A stretch of 64,000 bases of DNA from Spiribacter salilacus (GCF_009649225.1 NZ_WJPP01000003.1:124001-188000), one strand, 5' to 3'. Positions 25,336-34,477 are shown, counted from the first letter of the stretch. Translations and numbers: made by a program. The notes: a model not told the origin generated them from the letters alone.

Positions 25336-26286
25336 ATGGCTAAATATCGCTACGATCGGCTCCGTCAATTACGCGCATTCTGCTTTGCCGCAGAGCTTGG
25401 CAGCATTTCTCGTGCGGCCGAACGGCTCGAACTCACACAACCCTCGGTATCGCTGCAAATTCAAAGCCTTGAGCGCGAACTAGGCGTGATTCTTTTTGAA
25501 CGCAGAGGCCCGAGAATTCGATTGACTAATGATGGACAGGCACTCCATGCCATGGCGCAAACCATGGTGGCAAACATTGATGATTTACCAACTCAATTTG
25601 CCAAAGGCAGCCAGTCTTTAGACGGCGGTTATTTGGATATTGGCGCGGGACAGTCATCTACACTGTATCTTCTCCCGCCGCTGCTCGAGCGTTTTATGGC
25701 GCAGCATCCCAACGTGCAGGTTCGCCTGCACAACCTATCGGTTGGCGACATGCTAGAAGCCCTGCGCACCGACCGGATGGATTTTGCGGTAGGGGCTGTT
25801 CTTGATTTACCTAATGAGCTTCGCTATCAAGCCATTTACTCGTATGGCTTATCGCTTATTACTCCTCCAGATCATCCGTTAGCCGAGCGTGATGTGATTA
25901 GCACCCGCGATTTAGCGAATCAGGACTACATCATTCCGCCTCGAGACATGACAACGTGGCGCCTAATTAACTTAGTGTTTGAGCAACAGGCCATTCAATA
26001 CCGCGTCAAACTAGAGGTTGGCAGCTGGGAAGCCGTTAAGCGCTACGTGAGCTTAGGCTTTGGCATTGCGATTGTGAGTAACGTTTGCTTGGCAGAGGCG
26101 CCGGCTAATCTTGCCATTCGATCATTGCCTGATATTTTTCCAAAGCGAACCTATGGTGCTATTTCGCGGCGCGGCCGGGCACTCTCGCCGCCCGCACGGC
26201 GCTTTTTGGAAATGAGCGGCATGGACATGCCGACTGAACTAACGGCTCGTCAGTCTGAGCTCAATGCGACGATTACGCGCGAATGA
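25336..26286 (+). CDS. LysR-family transcriptional regulator, probably of aceA
   Basis: A 316-residue regulator. The N-terminal winged helix (about 6-65) includes FCFAAELGSISRAAERLELTQPSVSLQI. The two-lobed effector domain (about 95-300) has the signature GYLDIGAGQSSTLYLLPPLLERF and a GFGIAIVSN loop. The CysB/Cbl-like overall pattern does not fix the effector. The divergent arrangement with isocitrate lyase across two dyads suggests it controls the glyoxylate bypass in response to a small carboxylate or thioester (inference). Its last 48 bases overlap the convergent OmpA/MotB-like gene. One GGACAGGCAC decamer (25534-25543) encodes GQAL next to the DNA-binding domain. Confidence 0.85.
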   Translation: MAKYRYDRLRQLRAFCFAAELGSISRAAERLELTQPSVSLQIQSLERELGVILFERRGPRIRLTNDGQALHAMAQTMVANIDDLPTQFAKGSQSLDGGYLDIGAGQSSTLYLLPPLLERFMAQHPNVQVRLHNLSVGDMLEALRTDRMDFAVGAVLDLPNELRYQAIYSYGLSLITPPDHPLAERDVISTRDLANQDYIIPPRDMTTWRLINLVFEQQAIQYRVKLEVGSWEAVKRYVSLGFGIAIVSNVCLAEAPANLAIRSLPDIFPKRTYGAISRRGRALSPPARRFLEMSGMDMPTELTARQSELNATITRE

Positions 26287-27516
26287 CTCCGCATCATCGC
26301 CATCCGCAACCGGCTGAAATTCGCCATAGCCCACGGCTGAGAGCCGCTCAGCGGGTATGCCTTGCTCGATAAGAAAATAGACGATCGACTGCGCTCGTGC
26401 GCTTGAAAGCTCCCAATTAGACGGGAACTCAGGGGTATTAATCGGGCGTCGATCGGTATGCCCTTCAACTTGTAATACCCATTCGATTTCATCGGGAATG
26501 CGTTCTGCCACGCGTTGCAATACGCTAGCCACTTGCCCCAAGCGTACCTCGCCTTCTGCTCCTAACTCCGCTGAGGCTGTTTCGAAAAACAGCTCAGATT
26601 GAAAGCGGAACCGATCGCCGATGATTTCGATTTCCTCAATATCACCGAGTACTTCGCGCAAGCGACCAAAAAACTCCGAGCGATAGCTGGTAAGCTCCTG
26701 AACTTCTTCCGCCAAGGCAATATTCAGCCGCTCGACTAACGTATCGATTTCGGCTTGCTGCTCAGCAACGGTTTGTTCTTCAATTCTTAGCGTCTCTGCC
26801 AATGCAGAAATTTGGGTTCTCAGTGCCCGTAACTGCCGCCGCAACGCCTCCACGCGTGCTTCAGCACTTGCGCTGAGCCTTTGTTCACTATTCAACGCTT
26901 CTTGCCGATCGGCAACTTCCATCACTAAATCGCGAATGCGCATGTCTTTTGCTTCAATCTCACGCTGCGCAAGCACGGTTCGCTCTTCGGCATCGGCCAA
27001 TTCAGCGGCCAACTCCATGCTCCGATCTCTTTCGGCACCCAGCTCACGGGTGCGCTCGGCAATCTCCGCTTCCAGTGTCTCGCGCACCTCTCTAAGTGCC
27101 GCAATGTCTTGCTGAAGGCTCGCAATTTCAATTAATCGGGCTGTCAGCGCATCTTCACCCACCGCAATTTCTTCCCGGGCGGCAGCTAGTGCTTCTTCAC
27201 TCAGGGCCAAGTCGGCCTGCGCCTGATCGCGCTGCGATAAAGTGGCATGCAATTCGGCATAGAGGTTGGAGACTTCGTCTTCAAGTTGCTCCTGCTGGCC
27301 GCGCGATAAAGCCAGTGCATCCGCCATCTCGCTGAGCTCCGCCTGCAAGGCCTCCAGCGCTCGGTTGCGATCGGTTAGCTGTGTACTCATAAACAGCTGT
27401 GCAACAACAAACAAAAGCAGCATAAAGACAAACGCCAACAACACCGTGGCCAGCGCATCCACAAAACCCGGCCAGATATTGACCGAAGCGCGATTACGGC
27501 GTGAGCTACCTAACAT
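26239..27516 (-). CDS. MotB-like membrane protein with coiled coil and OmpA peptidoglycan-binding domain
   Basis: A 425-residue protein. A short cytoplasmic N-terminus (about 1-18) leads to one transmembrane helix (about 19-42, PGFVDALATVLLAFVFMLLLFVVAQLF in part). A long Glu/Ala-rich coiled coil follows (about 50-285), then a periplasmic OmpA-C domain (about 300-425) with LQVEGHTDRRP and the ERLSAVGYGEFQP peptidoglycan contacts. The Asp in the transmembrane segment matches the proton-conducting Asp position of MotB. Together with the MotA/ExbB-like protein encoded eight bases upstream it should form a proton-driven motor or tether. No flagellar genes are nearby. The coiled coil is far longer than in MotB. 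Confidence 0.78.
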   Translation of the reverse strand: MLGSSRRNRASVNIWPGFVDALATVLLAFVFMLLLFVVAQLFMSTQLTDRNRALEALQAELSEMADALALSRGQQEQLEDEVSNLYAELHATLSQRDQAQADLALSEEALAAAREEIAVGEDALTARLIEIASLQQDIAALREVRETLEAEIAERTRELGAERDRSMELAAELADAEERTVLAQREIEAKDMRIRDLVMEVADRQEALNSEQRLSASAEARVEALRRQLRALRTQISALAETLRIEEQTVAEQQAEIDTLVERLNIALAEEVQELTSYRSEFFGRLREVLGDIEEIEIIGDRFRFQSELFFETASAELGAEGEVRLGQVASVLQRVAERIPDEIEWVLQVEGHTDRRPINTPEFPSNWELSSARAQSIVYFLIEQGIPAERLSAVGYGEFQPVADGDDAESFARNRRIELRLTSR

Positions 27517-27524
27517 GCCTTAAC

Positions 27525-28673
27525 TCAGTCTTGCTCGTTATTGCCAAGATGCGACACGGTGCGTGTCAACAACCGAATCTCATCGCGCAGTTCAGTCAGC
27601 AAACGTTCTCGATCTGCACTTAAATCGGACCGCAGATCGTGTAAGCCATGCACCATGGCGCGTAGCTGTTCGATCTGCTCTGTGGATTGCCCTGCCTGCC
27701 CCTCGGTAGCCTCAGAAAGGCGGGTTAACACGCCCTGCAGCTCCGCCTGCGTGCGGGTTAGCCCAATCAAGCCCTTTTGCTCACTGCGACCCTGATCCGC
27801 TAAGCGCGACACCTCTTCGGTTAGCTCGATCATGCGGGCATCAACCGCCCGCCGTTCCTCATCACCCCGCGTCATAATACGCTGCAACTTATCTAGGCTA
27901 TCAGCCGTATTCTCCAGTAACGCCTGAATATAGGCGGGCACAGAGCCCTCGGCATCGCCGCCGAGCGCGCCGCTGGAAAGGCGCGTCTGACCTGATAGCC
28001 ATTCTTCAAGATCGTTATAGAAGCGACTCTGCGCGTGTGAGGCTTGCAGGTCCACAAACCCCAGCACTAACGCGCCGGCCAGCCCAAAAAGGGACGAGCT
28101 AAATGCTGTGCCCATCCCGGTGAGTGGGCTTTCTAGGCCATCCCGCAGCTGGCTAAAGATCGCGCCGGCATCACCACCAGCCGTCATCTCTAAGCCCCCA
28201 ATGACGTTACCCACCGCGCGCAGCGTATCCAATAAGCCCCAAAAGGTGCCAAGCAGACCCAGAAAAACCAATAATCCAATCAGGTAGCGGGAGATATCCC
28301 GAGACTCGTCCAAACGCATGCGTATGCCATCAAGCACTGTGCGCAGAGACATTGCTGAGAGGCTAAACCGATCACCCTGGCGCCCGGTAAGCATTTGTGC
28401 CATGGAGCCCAGCAGCCGACTGCCCGCAATCTCTGGTGCCTGACCACCCTGGCTATTTCTAAAGCCTTCCACCCAATCAACTTCGGGCTTTAAGATTAAG
28501 ACCTGCCGGCTATTAACAATCAGGCCGATAAACAGCACCAACAAAATCATCCCGTTAAAAACGGGATTAGCAAAAAAAGCCTCACTAAGCGGGGCAAATA
28601 ACAAACCGCATAACGCCGCAACCGCCGCTAAAAATACACCGATCCAAATGAGAACTTGGTTGGGATTTCGCAC
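27525..28673 (-). CDS. MotA/TolQ/ExbB-like proton channel protein
   Basis: A 382-residue protein with two N-terminal membrane helices (about 7-55), a cytoplasmic stretch, then two more helices (about 125-150 and 185-215). The motif GLLVFLGLLGTFWGLLDTLRAV and the following GLESPLTGMGTAFSSSLFGLAGAL are the MotA_ExbB core. The C-terminal ~150 residues are a polar coiled coil ending in the cytoplasm. GTG start at 28673 with GGAG upstream. It is transcribed with the MotB-like gene. Such pairs occur outside flagellar loci in many proteobacteria and may act in envelope integrity; function here is unknown. Confidence 0.78.
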   Translation of the reverse strand: MRNPNQVLIWIGVFLAAVAALCGLLFAPLSEAFFANPVFNGMILLVLFIGLIVNSRQVLILKPEVDWVEGFRNSQGGQAPEIAGSRLLGSMAQMLTGRQGDRFSLSAMSLRTVLDGIRMRLDESRDISRYLIGLLVFLGLLGTFWGLLDTLRAVGNVIGGLEMTAGGDAGAIFSQLRDGLESPLTGMGTAFSSSLFGLAGALVLGFVDLQASHAQSRFYNDLEEWLSGQTRLSSGALGGDAEGSVPAYIQALLENTADSLDKLQRIMTRGDEERRAVDARMIELTEEVSRLADQGRSEQKGLIGLTRTQAELQGVLTRLSEATEGQAGQSTEQIEQLRAMVHGLHDLRSDLSADRERLLTELRDEIRLLTRTVSHLGNNEQD

Positions 28674-28766
28674 AATGTTTCTCCAACAGGAAGCATTTTA
28701 CCCTTGTTATTTGATACCTTAGCGCGAAATTCAGCGCAATGTATGCCTTTGAGGTATTCTATTTTG

Positions 28767-29837
28767 ATGAATGATGCACTGCGCATTCAGCGAGGCGCCC
28801 TCGCATTGGGTTTATTGGTAGTAAGCGGCATCACGCTTTATCTACTCCGCCCCATTCTTACGCCTTTTATTGCAGGCGCGCTGCTGGCGTATTTGGCCAA
28901 CCCGCCCACCCGTCGTCTTGTACAAGCGGGGCTAGGGCGCACCGCGGCTGTCATCATCGTGTTCACCATCTTAACCGGTCTTTTTGTCATTGGTGTGATG
29001 CTGCTCATACCGATGATCGGCCGGCAGATTGATTTATTACAATCGCAATTGCCTGGCATGCTCATTTGGCTGCAGAACGAGTTTTTGCCATGGCTACAGC
29101 GGGTCACCGGTTTAGAGCTCGGAGATCTTGATCTGGATGCCGTTCGCAGCGCGATCAGTGAGCATTGGCAGTCTACCGGCAATCTTGTTGCCGATATTCT
29201 TTCTCAAGCAACGCGCTCAGGCTTTGCCCTGGTCGGCGCCATTGCATTGCTCACACTCGTGCCGGTTGTTGCTTTTTATCTGCTGCGTGATTGGGATCGG
29301 GTGCTCCAAGCCGCCGTTAATGTCCTCCCGCCCCGCTGGCGGAACACAACACGCCAACTCGGGCAGGAATGCGATGAAGTGGTGGGGGCTTTTTTACGAG
29401 GCCAGCTTTTAGTGATGATCAGCCTAGGCGTTATCTATGGCGTCGGTTTACGTTTAATTGGCCTTGATCTGGGTATTTTGATCGGCATGCTCTCAGGCCT
29501 AGCCGCTATTGTGCCGTACCTCGGATTTATCGTTGGCATTACTGCCGCTAGCGTTGCTGCCATATTCCAATTTAGCGATTGGTTGATTCCGCTAATCCTC
29601 GTTTGGGGTGTCTTTGCGCTCGGCCAAACGCTTGAGTCCGTTGCGCTCACTCCGTTGTTGGTGGGCGACCGCATTGGCTTACATCCGGTGGCTGTCATTT
29701 TTGCGGTGCTTGCCGGTGGGCAGCTATTCGGTTTTGTTGGCGTGTTAATCGCACTGCCCGTTGCCGCCGTGATTATGGTGCTTCTGCGCCATGCGCATCG
29801 CTTTATGACAAACGAAACCAAAGCACCACTGCCATGA
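28767..29837 (+). CDS. AI-2E family (PerM/YdgG) membrane transporter
   Basis: A 356-residue multi-spanning protein. Hydrophobic segments at the N-terminus (LRPILTPFIAGALLAYLANP) and the C-terminal set (LIGLDLGILIGMLSGLAAIVPYLGF, VALTPLLVGDRIGLHPVAVIFAVLAGGQLFGFVGVLIALP) carry the family signature. Members have been linked to autoinducer-2 export or Na+/H+ antiport, and the substrate is not predictable. Start ATG 28767 with GAGG upstream; a longer frame to 28656 crosses the divergent promoter. It overlaps the J-domain gene by four bases. Confidence 0.88.
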   Translation: MNDALRIQRGALALGLLVVSGITLYLLRPILTPFIAGALLAYLANPPTRRLVQAGLGRTAAVIIVFTILTGLFVIGVMLLIPMIGRQIDLLQSQLPGMLIWLQNEFLPWLQRVTGLELGDLDLDAVRSAISEHWQSTGNLVADILSQATRSGFALVGAIALLTLVPVVAFYLLRDWDRVLQAAVNVLPPRWRNTTRQLGQECDEVVGAFLRGQLLVMISLGVIYGVGLRLIGLDLGILIGMLSGLAAIVPYLGFIVGITAASVAAIFQFSDWLIPLILVWGVFALGQTLESVALTPLLVGDRIGLHPVAVIFAVLAGGQLFGFVGVLIALPVAAVIMVLLRHAHRFMTNETKAPLP

Positions 29838-30304
29838 TGCGAATTTTCTCAATTGCGCTACTGGTTGCGTTTATCGCCTTTATGCTCTCGCCGCGCCTGC
29901 GTGCTTGGCTGCGCGCAAGAGCGCCTATGCTAGTACTGGGCGCGATTGGCGGTGCCGCGGTTTTTTTGGCAATCACCGGGCGTTTAAATTGGATTTTTGG
30001 TGCCATTGGCGCGGCCTTACCAGTGCTTTGGCGACTGGCCTCTATTTTGCGTTTTCTGCCTTTAAAAACAGGCGCCCAATCCCAAACCCAATCGGGTGAA
30101 ACGCCAAAACAACGCGGCAAAATGACGCCAGAAGAGGCTGCAGAGCTACTCGGCGTTGCCCTGAATGCCAGTCGAGATGAGATTCTGAGCGCCCATCGCC
30201 GACTCATGCAAAAGATCCACCCAGATCGCGGCGGCACCGACTATCTTGCCGCTCAACTTAATGCCGCACGCGACTGTCTGCTAAAGGAACGGCAAGCGTC
30301 GTGA
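29834..30304 (+). CDS. small membrane protein with C-terminal J domain
   Basis: A 156-residue protein with two or three N-terminal hydrophobic segments (about 3-80) and a C-terminal J domain (about 102-152) containing the HPD motif in KIHPDRGGTDYLAAQLNAA. That arrangement resembles mitochondrial Tim14/Pam18 and bacterial DnaJ-like membrane proteins that recruit DnaK to the membrane. Translationally coupled to the AI-2E gene before it and, by four bases, to the CidA-like gene after it. Its client is unknown. Confidence 0.8.
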   Translation: MMRIFSIALLVAFIAFMLSPRLRAWLRARAPMLVLGAIGGAAVFLAITGRLNWIFGAIGAALPVLWRLASILRFLPLKTGAQSQTQSGETPKQRGKMTPEEAAELLGVALNASRDEILSAHRRLMQKIHPDRGGTDYLAAQLNAARDCLLKERQAS

Positions 30305-30654
30305 TTGGGTTTTTGGCTTTATTGCTGACCCTGCAACTGATCGGCGAAATTGTGGTGCGCGCACTTGGCCTACCCCTTCCTGGCCCCGTCATTGGCATGC
30401 TGTTGCTATTTATTGGGTTAGGCCTTCGTGGCAGCACGCCTACACCACTTAATCAGCTGGCAACCGGCTTGCTTCAGCATCTATCGTTACTGTTTGTTCC
30501 GGCGGGCGTGGGCGTCATGAGTTATTTGGCCATTATCGAGGCCAATTGGGCGGCATTGGGCATTACCATTATCGCGAGCACAATGCTGGCGATTGTTGTT
30601 ACCGCCCTTACGCTGCGCTTACTGACCCGCAGAAAGGCAGAACAACATGACTGA
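30301..30654 (+). CDS. CidA/LrgA family membrane protein
   Basis: A 117-residue protein with four hydrophobic segments. The LPLPGPVIGMLLLFIGL motif is the CidA/LrgA signature, followed by FVPAGVGVMSYL. GTG start at 30301 overlapping the previous stop. In staphylococci CidA/LrgA proteins are holin-like and affect murein hydrolase activity; other members are tied to pyruvate or metabolite transport. Paired with the LrgB homologue downstream, overlapping by eight bases. Confidence 0.9.
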   Translation: MIGFLALLLTLQLIGEIVVRALGLPLPGPVIGMLLLFIGLGLRGSTPTPLNQLATGLLQHLSLLFVPAGVGVMSYLAIIEANWAALGITIIASTMLAIVVTALTLRLLTRRKAEQHD

Positions 30655-31369
30655 GTTATTTGAGGTCTGGGTCTACCTAGCCGAGCAGCCACTGCTATGG
30701 CTTACGCTCACGCTCGTCTGTTATGCCGCCGCTCATGCCTTATTTAAGGCGGCCAATGGATTTGCGCTGCTCAACCCGGTGCTCATCGCAGTCATCTTAC
30801 TGGTTGGGATTTTGGCTCTCACTAACACCACCTATGAGCAGTATTTTGCCGGGGCACAGTTTGTTCACTTTCTATTAGGACCCGCCACCGTGGCACTGGC
30901 AGTACCCTTGTATTCGCATGCCCAGCAGCTGCGACGGCTCTGGTTACCCCTTAGCATCGCGCTGATCGCCGGCTCAACCACCGCCATTGTTGCAGCCCTA
31001 GTGCTCGGTACCGGGTTAGGGCTTGAGCGCGAGATCATTCTCTCGTTATTACCTAAGTCGGCCACAACGCCCGTTGCCATGGGTGTGGCTGAGCGCGTTG
31101 GCGGGATTCCCTCCCTCACGGCAGTTTTTGTTATTTTAACCGGCATCACCGGGGCAATTGTGGGTGTGCCTTTACTGCGGCTACTGGGTGAGCGTAAAGC
31201 AAGCACTAAAGGCTTTGCCGTAGGCGTGGCCGCGCATGGCATTGCCACTGCCAGTGCTTTTCAGCACAGTGAACGTGCCGGCGCTTATGCGGGACTGGGC
31301 ATGGGGCTTAACGCCGCACTCACGGCCCTTTTGGTACCCGCCTTACTCTGGCTGTTTACATTATTCTAG
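30647..31369 (+). CDS. CidB/LrgB family membrane protein
   Basis: A 240-residue polytopic membrane protein with the LrgB signatures FLLGPATVALAVPLY and LLPKSATTPVAMGVAERVGG and the C-terminal AHGIATASAFQHSERAGAYA block. It acts with the CidA/LrgA homologue encoded immediately upstream; the pair functions as a membrane transport or autolysis-control unit. Substrate in this organism is unknown. Confidence 0.92.
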   Translation: MTELFEVWVYLAEQPLLWLTLTLVCYAAAHALFKAANGFALLNPVLIAVILLVGILALTNTTYEQYFAGAQFVHFLLGPATVALAVPLYSHAQQLRRLWLPLSIALIAGSTTAIVAALVLGTGLGLEREIILSLLPKSATTPVAMGVAERVGGIPSLTAVFVILTGITGAIVGVPLLRLLGERKASTKGFAVGVAAHGIATASAFQHSERAGAYAGLGMGLNAALTALLVPALLWLFTLF

Positions 31370-31381
31370 GAGAGCACTGCC

Positions 31382-32533
31382 ATGCACAGGCATTGGATTT
31401 TTATTAGCCTTTTGCTGCTGCCCATTCATAGCATCCACGCCCAAACAGCGCCTGCCGACACCGCTGACAACACAGGCTCTGCCATTGAATCGATTCCGCT
31501 TGAGATGAGCCCAGGCGAACTCAGAAGCACACCGGGTGATCGCATCGCTGTGACAATTAACCTTTTCTCTAACGGGCCCACACAAGTCACTGATCAGCGC
31601 GATTTAGCACTTCTGCCGGGTCGTAACACGGTCCAAATCGAGGGCATCCCCTTGCAAACAGACCTGACACAGCTGCATTGGACACTGCCCGAAGACCGAA
31701 GCCTAATCCGCCTGCGTACCAATGACGATCAGTTAGAAGCGGAGCTATTTGCCAGCGAAGCAGGCAGCCGCCCCCTAACTTTGCGTTATGCGCTGCCTCA
31801 GCTGCAGTGGGAGGTCGATTATCGCCTGGTGATGAACGATCCCGCCAACGACTCGCAAGCCCCACAGCTCCTTCGGTTTTTAACGCTCATTAACCAAACT
31901 GACCAAGCATTTGCTACCCCTGAGGTTATAATCAACAGCCCATACGGTGAGTGGATAAACCTAGCGCTCAGCAGCACGCTTGCACCCAATGGTCAGCTTC
32001 GGCAGCCGCTCGGCGCCCCGATTGACGTCTCAGTTACAACGCAACTTGTTGCTCGGGGTAGGGCGGATGTGATTGATGTAACTTCCCTTCGGTATCCTGC
32101 GGAACAACGCATCGCATTTAACGACATTGATCTTCAATGGCCGGCTGGCGCCATCGAGGTAGCCCAAGAACTGCCAGATGGCCGAATGGCCATTGCCCGG
32201 CAATCTCAGTTATCCGCGCCCAATGCCAATGGACAGGCCTTTACCATCATCCCCAGTCGAAGCGAAGTGGCTGTCATCCGCACGCTTGAGAGTATTGAGC
32301 AGGAGGGGGCCAACGAAATCGAACTGACTTGGCGCCTTAGTGTTAATAACGCCGAATCCCAACCCGTCACGGTCCGGCTTGAAGAACAGCTAGACCCTCG
32401 CTGGGTAATCACCAAAGCCGCCGGAGATTGGCAACGTACTGGCGGAGTTATTCACCGCGAAGTCAGCATTGATGCCGACAACGCAAAGGAGTTTGAACTC
32501 AGCGTGCGCGGGCCATTTAACCCGCCGCACTAA
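31382..32533 (+). CDS. secreted DUF4139-like beta-rich protein
   Basis: A 383-residue protein with an N-terminal signal peptide (about 1-21, ending IHAQTAPA). The rest is beta-rich with the DUF4139 style: DLALLPGRNTVQIEGIP near residue 75, WEVDYRLVMND near 140, and a C-terminal EIELTWRLSVNNAESQPVTVRLEEQLD. Proteins of this kind are exported and of unknown function. It follows lrgB by 12 bases on the same strand and may share its transcript. Its last 17 bases overlap the convergent yceI. The sequence GGACAGGCC (32231-32239) is a near-match to the repeated decamer. Confidence 0.68.
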   Translation: MHRHWIFISLLLLPIHSIHAQTAPADTADNTGSAIESIPLEMSPGELRSTPGDRIAVTINLFSNGPTQVTDQRDLALLPGRNTVQIEGIPLQTDLTQLHWTLPEDRSLIRLRTNDDQLEAELFASEAGSRPLTLRYALPQLQWEVDYRLVMNDPANDSQAPQLLRFLTLINQTDQAFATPEVIINSPYGEWINLALSSTLAPNGQLRQPLGAPIDVSVTTQLVARGRADVIDVTSLRYPAEQRIAFNDIDLQWPAGAIEVAQELPDGRMAIARQSQLSAPNANGQAFTIIPSRSEVAVIRTLESIEQEGANEIELTWRLSVNNAESQPVTVRLEEQLDPRWVITKAAGDWQRTGGVIHREVSIDADNAKEFELSVRGPFNPPH

Positions 32534-33089
32534 GCTGGACATCCACAATCACGCGAACCTCATGGCCAACCGCGGAGGGGTCTTCCCAGTCCCCTTCGCC
32601 AATGCCGAAGGTGGTGCGGTCGATCACCAGTTCGCCTTGCATGTGTGCCTGTCCCGTATCCGTGCTTTTCCAAGCAAACGGCAGAACAACCGGTTCACTA
32701 TGCCCCTTAATGGTCAACGTGCCCTCAGCGGCATAGGGGTAATCAGCGTTTTCTGTGGCTTGGCGAATCTCGGTGGTTTCAAATCGGGCCTCAGTAAACT
32801 CATCCATCGCAAACCAAGCCTGCTTCGGTAACTCTCGATCGCGCTGACTACTGCCGGTTTGAATGCTCGTCACATCAATTCGAACATCAAAGTGACTGTC
32901 CTCTAACTGCTCCGCAGAAAATCGCATCTCGGCTGAGAATTGTTCAAACTCACCCTCAAACTGCCCTCCTTGCTGGGTGGCTTCAAACGCCAAACGACTT
33001 TCAGCTAGATCAATATCCCAAGGGTCGGCCGCCAACGCAGGCATTGCAATCAAAGCCGTTAAAAAGGACAGGCACAGAAAAAAACGCAT
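32517..33089 (-). CDS. yceI: YceI family periplasmic protein
   Basis: A 190-residue protein with a signal peptide (about 1-20, ending AMPALA) and a YceI lipocalin-like domain. It begins WDIDLAESRLAFEATQQGGQFEGEFEQFSAEMRF and contains the TLTIKGHSEPVVLPF block. YceI proteins bind polyisoprenoid or similar lipids in the periplasm. The ATG at 33089 has AAGGAGACATA upstream and shares one base with the stop of the cytochrome b561 gene, the same order as E. coli yceJ-yceI. GGACAGGCAC decamers occur at 32645-32654 (coding strand) and at 33066-33075 (reverse orientation, inside the signal peptide). Confidence 0.92.
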   Translation of the reverse strand: MRFFLCLSFLTALIAMPALAADPWDIDLAESRLAFEATQQGGQFEGEFEQFSAEMRFSAEQLEDSHFDVRIDVTSIQTGSSQRDRELPKQAWFAMDEFTEARFETTEIRQATENADYPYAAEGTLTIKGHSEPVVLPFAWKSTDTGQAHMQGELVIDRTTFGIGEGDWEDPSAVGHEVRVIVDVQLSAAG

Positions 33090-33652
33090 TATGTCTCCTT
33101 TGATGATCGCTTGGGCAGCATTCGCAATAAGATGCCGTCTTTTAAAATAAAGTGATGCCGCAGTGCGCCGGCCACATGGATCGCGATCAATCCAGCAAAA
33201 AACCAAAATAAGCTGGCATGCACCCAGGTTGCCACGGCGCTTACCGATTCACTTTCAGGCACCACATTAGGCACCTGCACCAGCCCAAACACATTCAAGG
33301 GAAAATTAGCCGCAGAATTAATCACATAGCCGGAAATTGGCATGGCAAATAACAGCACATAAAAAAGCCCATGCGCCCACCCCGCTAAGCGACGCTCATA
33401 GGCGGGCAGGCTACTTGGTAGTACCGGTACCACTGGATTCATCCACCGCCACGAAATTCTAAGCAACGCCAATACCAACAAGGTCATGCCGATGCTTTTA
33501 TGAATGGCATACAGCTCAAACTTCAATGCGCTCATGGGCAGATTGACCATCACAACACCCAGAGTCATCGTGCCGAGGATCCCGAGCGCCATCAGCCAGT
33601 GCAGCCATTTAGCCGGGCTACCCCAAGATTCTGTGGTGTTGCGTAAAGTCAT
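33089..33652 (-). CDS. yceJ: cytochrome b561 (YceJ/CybB-like)
   Basis: A 187-residue inner-membrane cytochrome b with four transmembrane helices. Heme-ligand type His residues are visible in KWLHWLMA near the N-terminus, ELYAIHKSIGM, AGWAHGLFY and FAGLIAIHVAGALRHHF. It probably passes electrons from the quinone pool, in E. coli linked to superoxide:ubiquinone oxidoreduction. It is the first gene of a two-gene operon with yceI. Confidence 0.93.
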   Translation of the reverse strand: MTLRNTTESWGSPAKWLHWLMALGILGTMTLGVVMVNLPMSALKFELYAIHKSIGMTLLVLALLRISWRWMNPVVPVLPSSLPAYERRLAGWAHGLFYVLLFAMPISGYVINSAANFPLNVFGLVQVPNVVPESESVSAVATWVHASLFWFFAGLIAIHVAGALRHHFILKDGILLRMLPKRSSKET

Positions 33653-33670
33653 CGCAAGATCAGAGTGTGC

Positions 33671-34477
33671 CTATGGGCGCTGAGTTCCCTCGCGCGCTTG
33701 CTTGATCGTTTCGTAGGCTGATTGAATCTCCTGCGTTCGCTCCTTAGCAATACGCATCATCTCTTCCGGTAAACCGCGTGCAACCAACTTATCGGGGTGA
33801 TGTTCACTCATCAGCTTTCGCCAGGCACGCTTTATGTCTGCATCGCTATCGGTTGGTTGGACACCGAGCGTGTCATACGCCGCCTCTAACGTGTTTTTAT
33901 GACTCGGTTGGCGGCCAGCATGCCCATGCAACATTTGCTCTAGCCGTGCGTAATCCGTCTCGGAAAACCCCAAGCCAAAAGCAATTTTCTGCAACAAGAT
34001 GCGTTCAGCAGCATCAATTTGGCCATCGGCCAGTGCGGCTTGAATCTGAATTTCAACAAATAACTGACACAACTGCCGATGCCGCTGGGCGAGCCGACGA
34101 AACTCGCTGACAACCTCATCAAGACTCACCTGATCATCACGACCGTTGCGGAAAAATTCAATCGCTTGCTGACGTTGCTCAGCATTCAAATCCATATGCG
34201 ACATGATGGCTTCAACGGCACGAATCTCAGATTCGCTAACACGGCCGTCTGCCTTACAGACATGCCCCATCGCCACAAAGGCGCCGCGAAAAAACGCCGC
34301 ATGCACCGATTTTTGACGCTGGCTAGGGCGCGCAGAGCGCCCAGACCCAGACAGGGCACGGTCAAACCAATGCCCAACAATCACACCGACAATGCCACCG
34401 ACCCAGCCGCCGGACATTGCGCCCAGCAGCCCGCCGACGAGCTTACCTACCCAATACGAGCCTATGATGCCCTCCAT
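33671..34477 (-). CDS. djlA: DjlA-type membrane-anchored J-domain co-chaperone
   Basis: A 268-residue protein. An N-terminal glycine-rich hydrophobic anchor (about 1-30) is followed by a TerB-like helical domain (about 55-170) and a C-terminal J domain (about 195-262) with HPD in SEHHPDKLVARG. DjlA recruits DnaK at the inner membrane and stimulates the Rcs pathway in enterobacteria. It overlaps the 3' end of prpD by 16 bases and is the last gene of the sucA-prpD run, though it may have its own promoter. Confidence 0.92.
   Translation of the reverse strand: MEGIIGSYWVGKLVGGLLGAMSGGWVGGIVGVIVGHWFDRALSGSGRSARPSQRQKSVHAAFFRGAFVAMGHVCKADGRVSESEIRAVEAIMSHMDLNAEQRQQAIEFFRNGRDDQVSLDEVVSEFRRLAQRHRQLCQLFVEIQIQAALADGQIDAAERILLQKIAFGLGFSETDYARLEQMLHGHAGRQPSHKNTLEAAYDTLGVQPTDSDADIKRAWRKLMSEHHPDKLVARGLPEEMMRIAKERTQEIQSAYETIKQAREGTQRP

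Noticed and set aside
26239-28673. Zorya-type anti-phage system (ZorA/ZorB) based on MotA- and MotB-like proteins
   Set aside because: No zorC, zorD or zorE genes are adjacent. The flanks are a LysR regulator and an AI-2E permease, and similar orphan pairs are widespread as housekeeping envelope genes.
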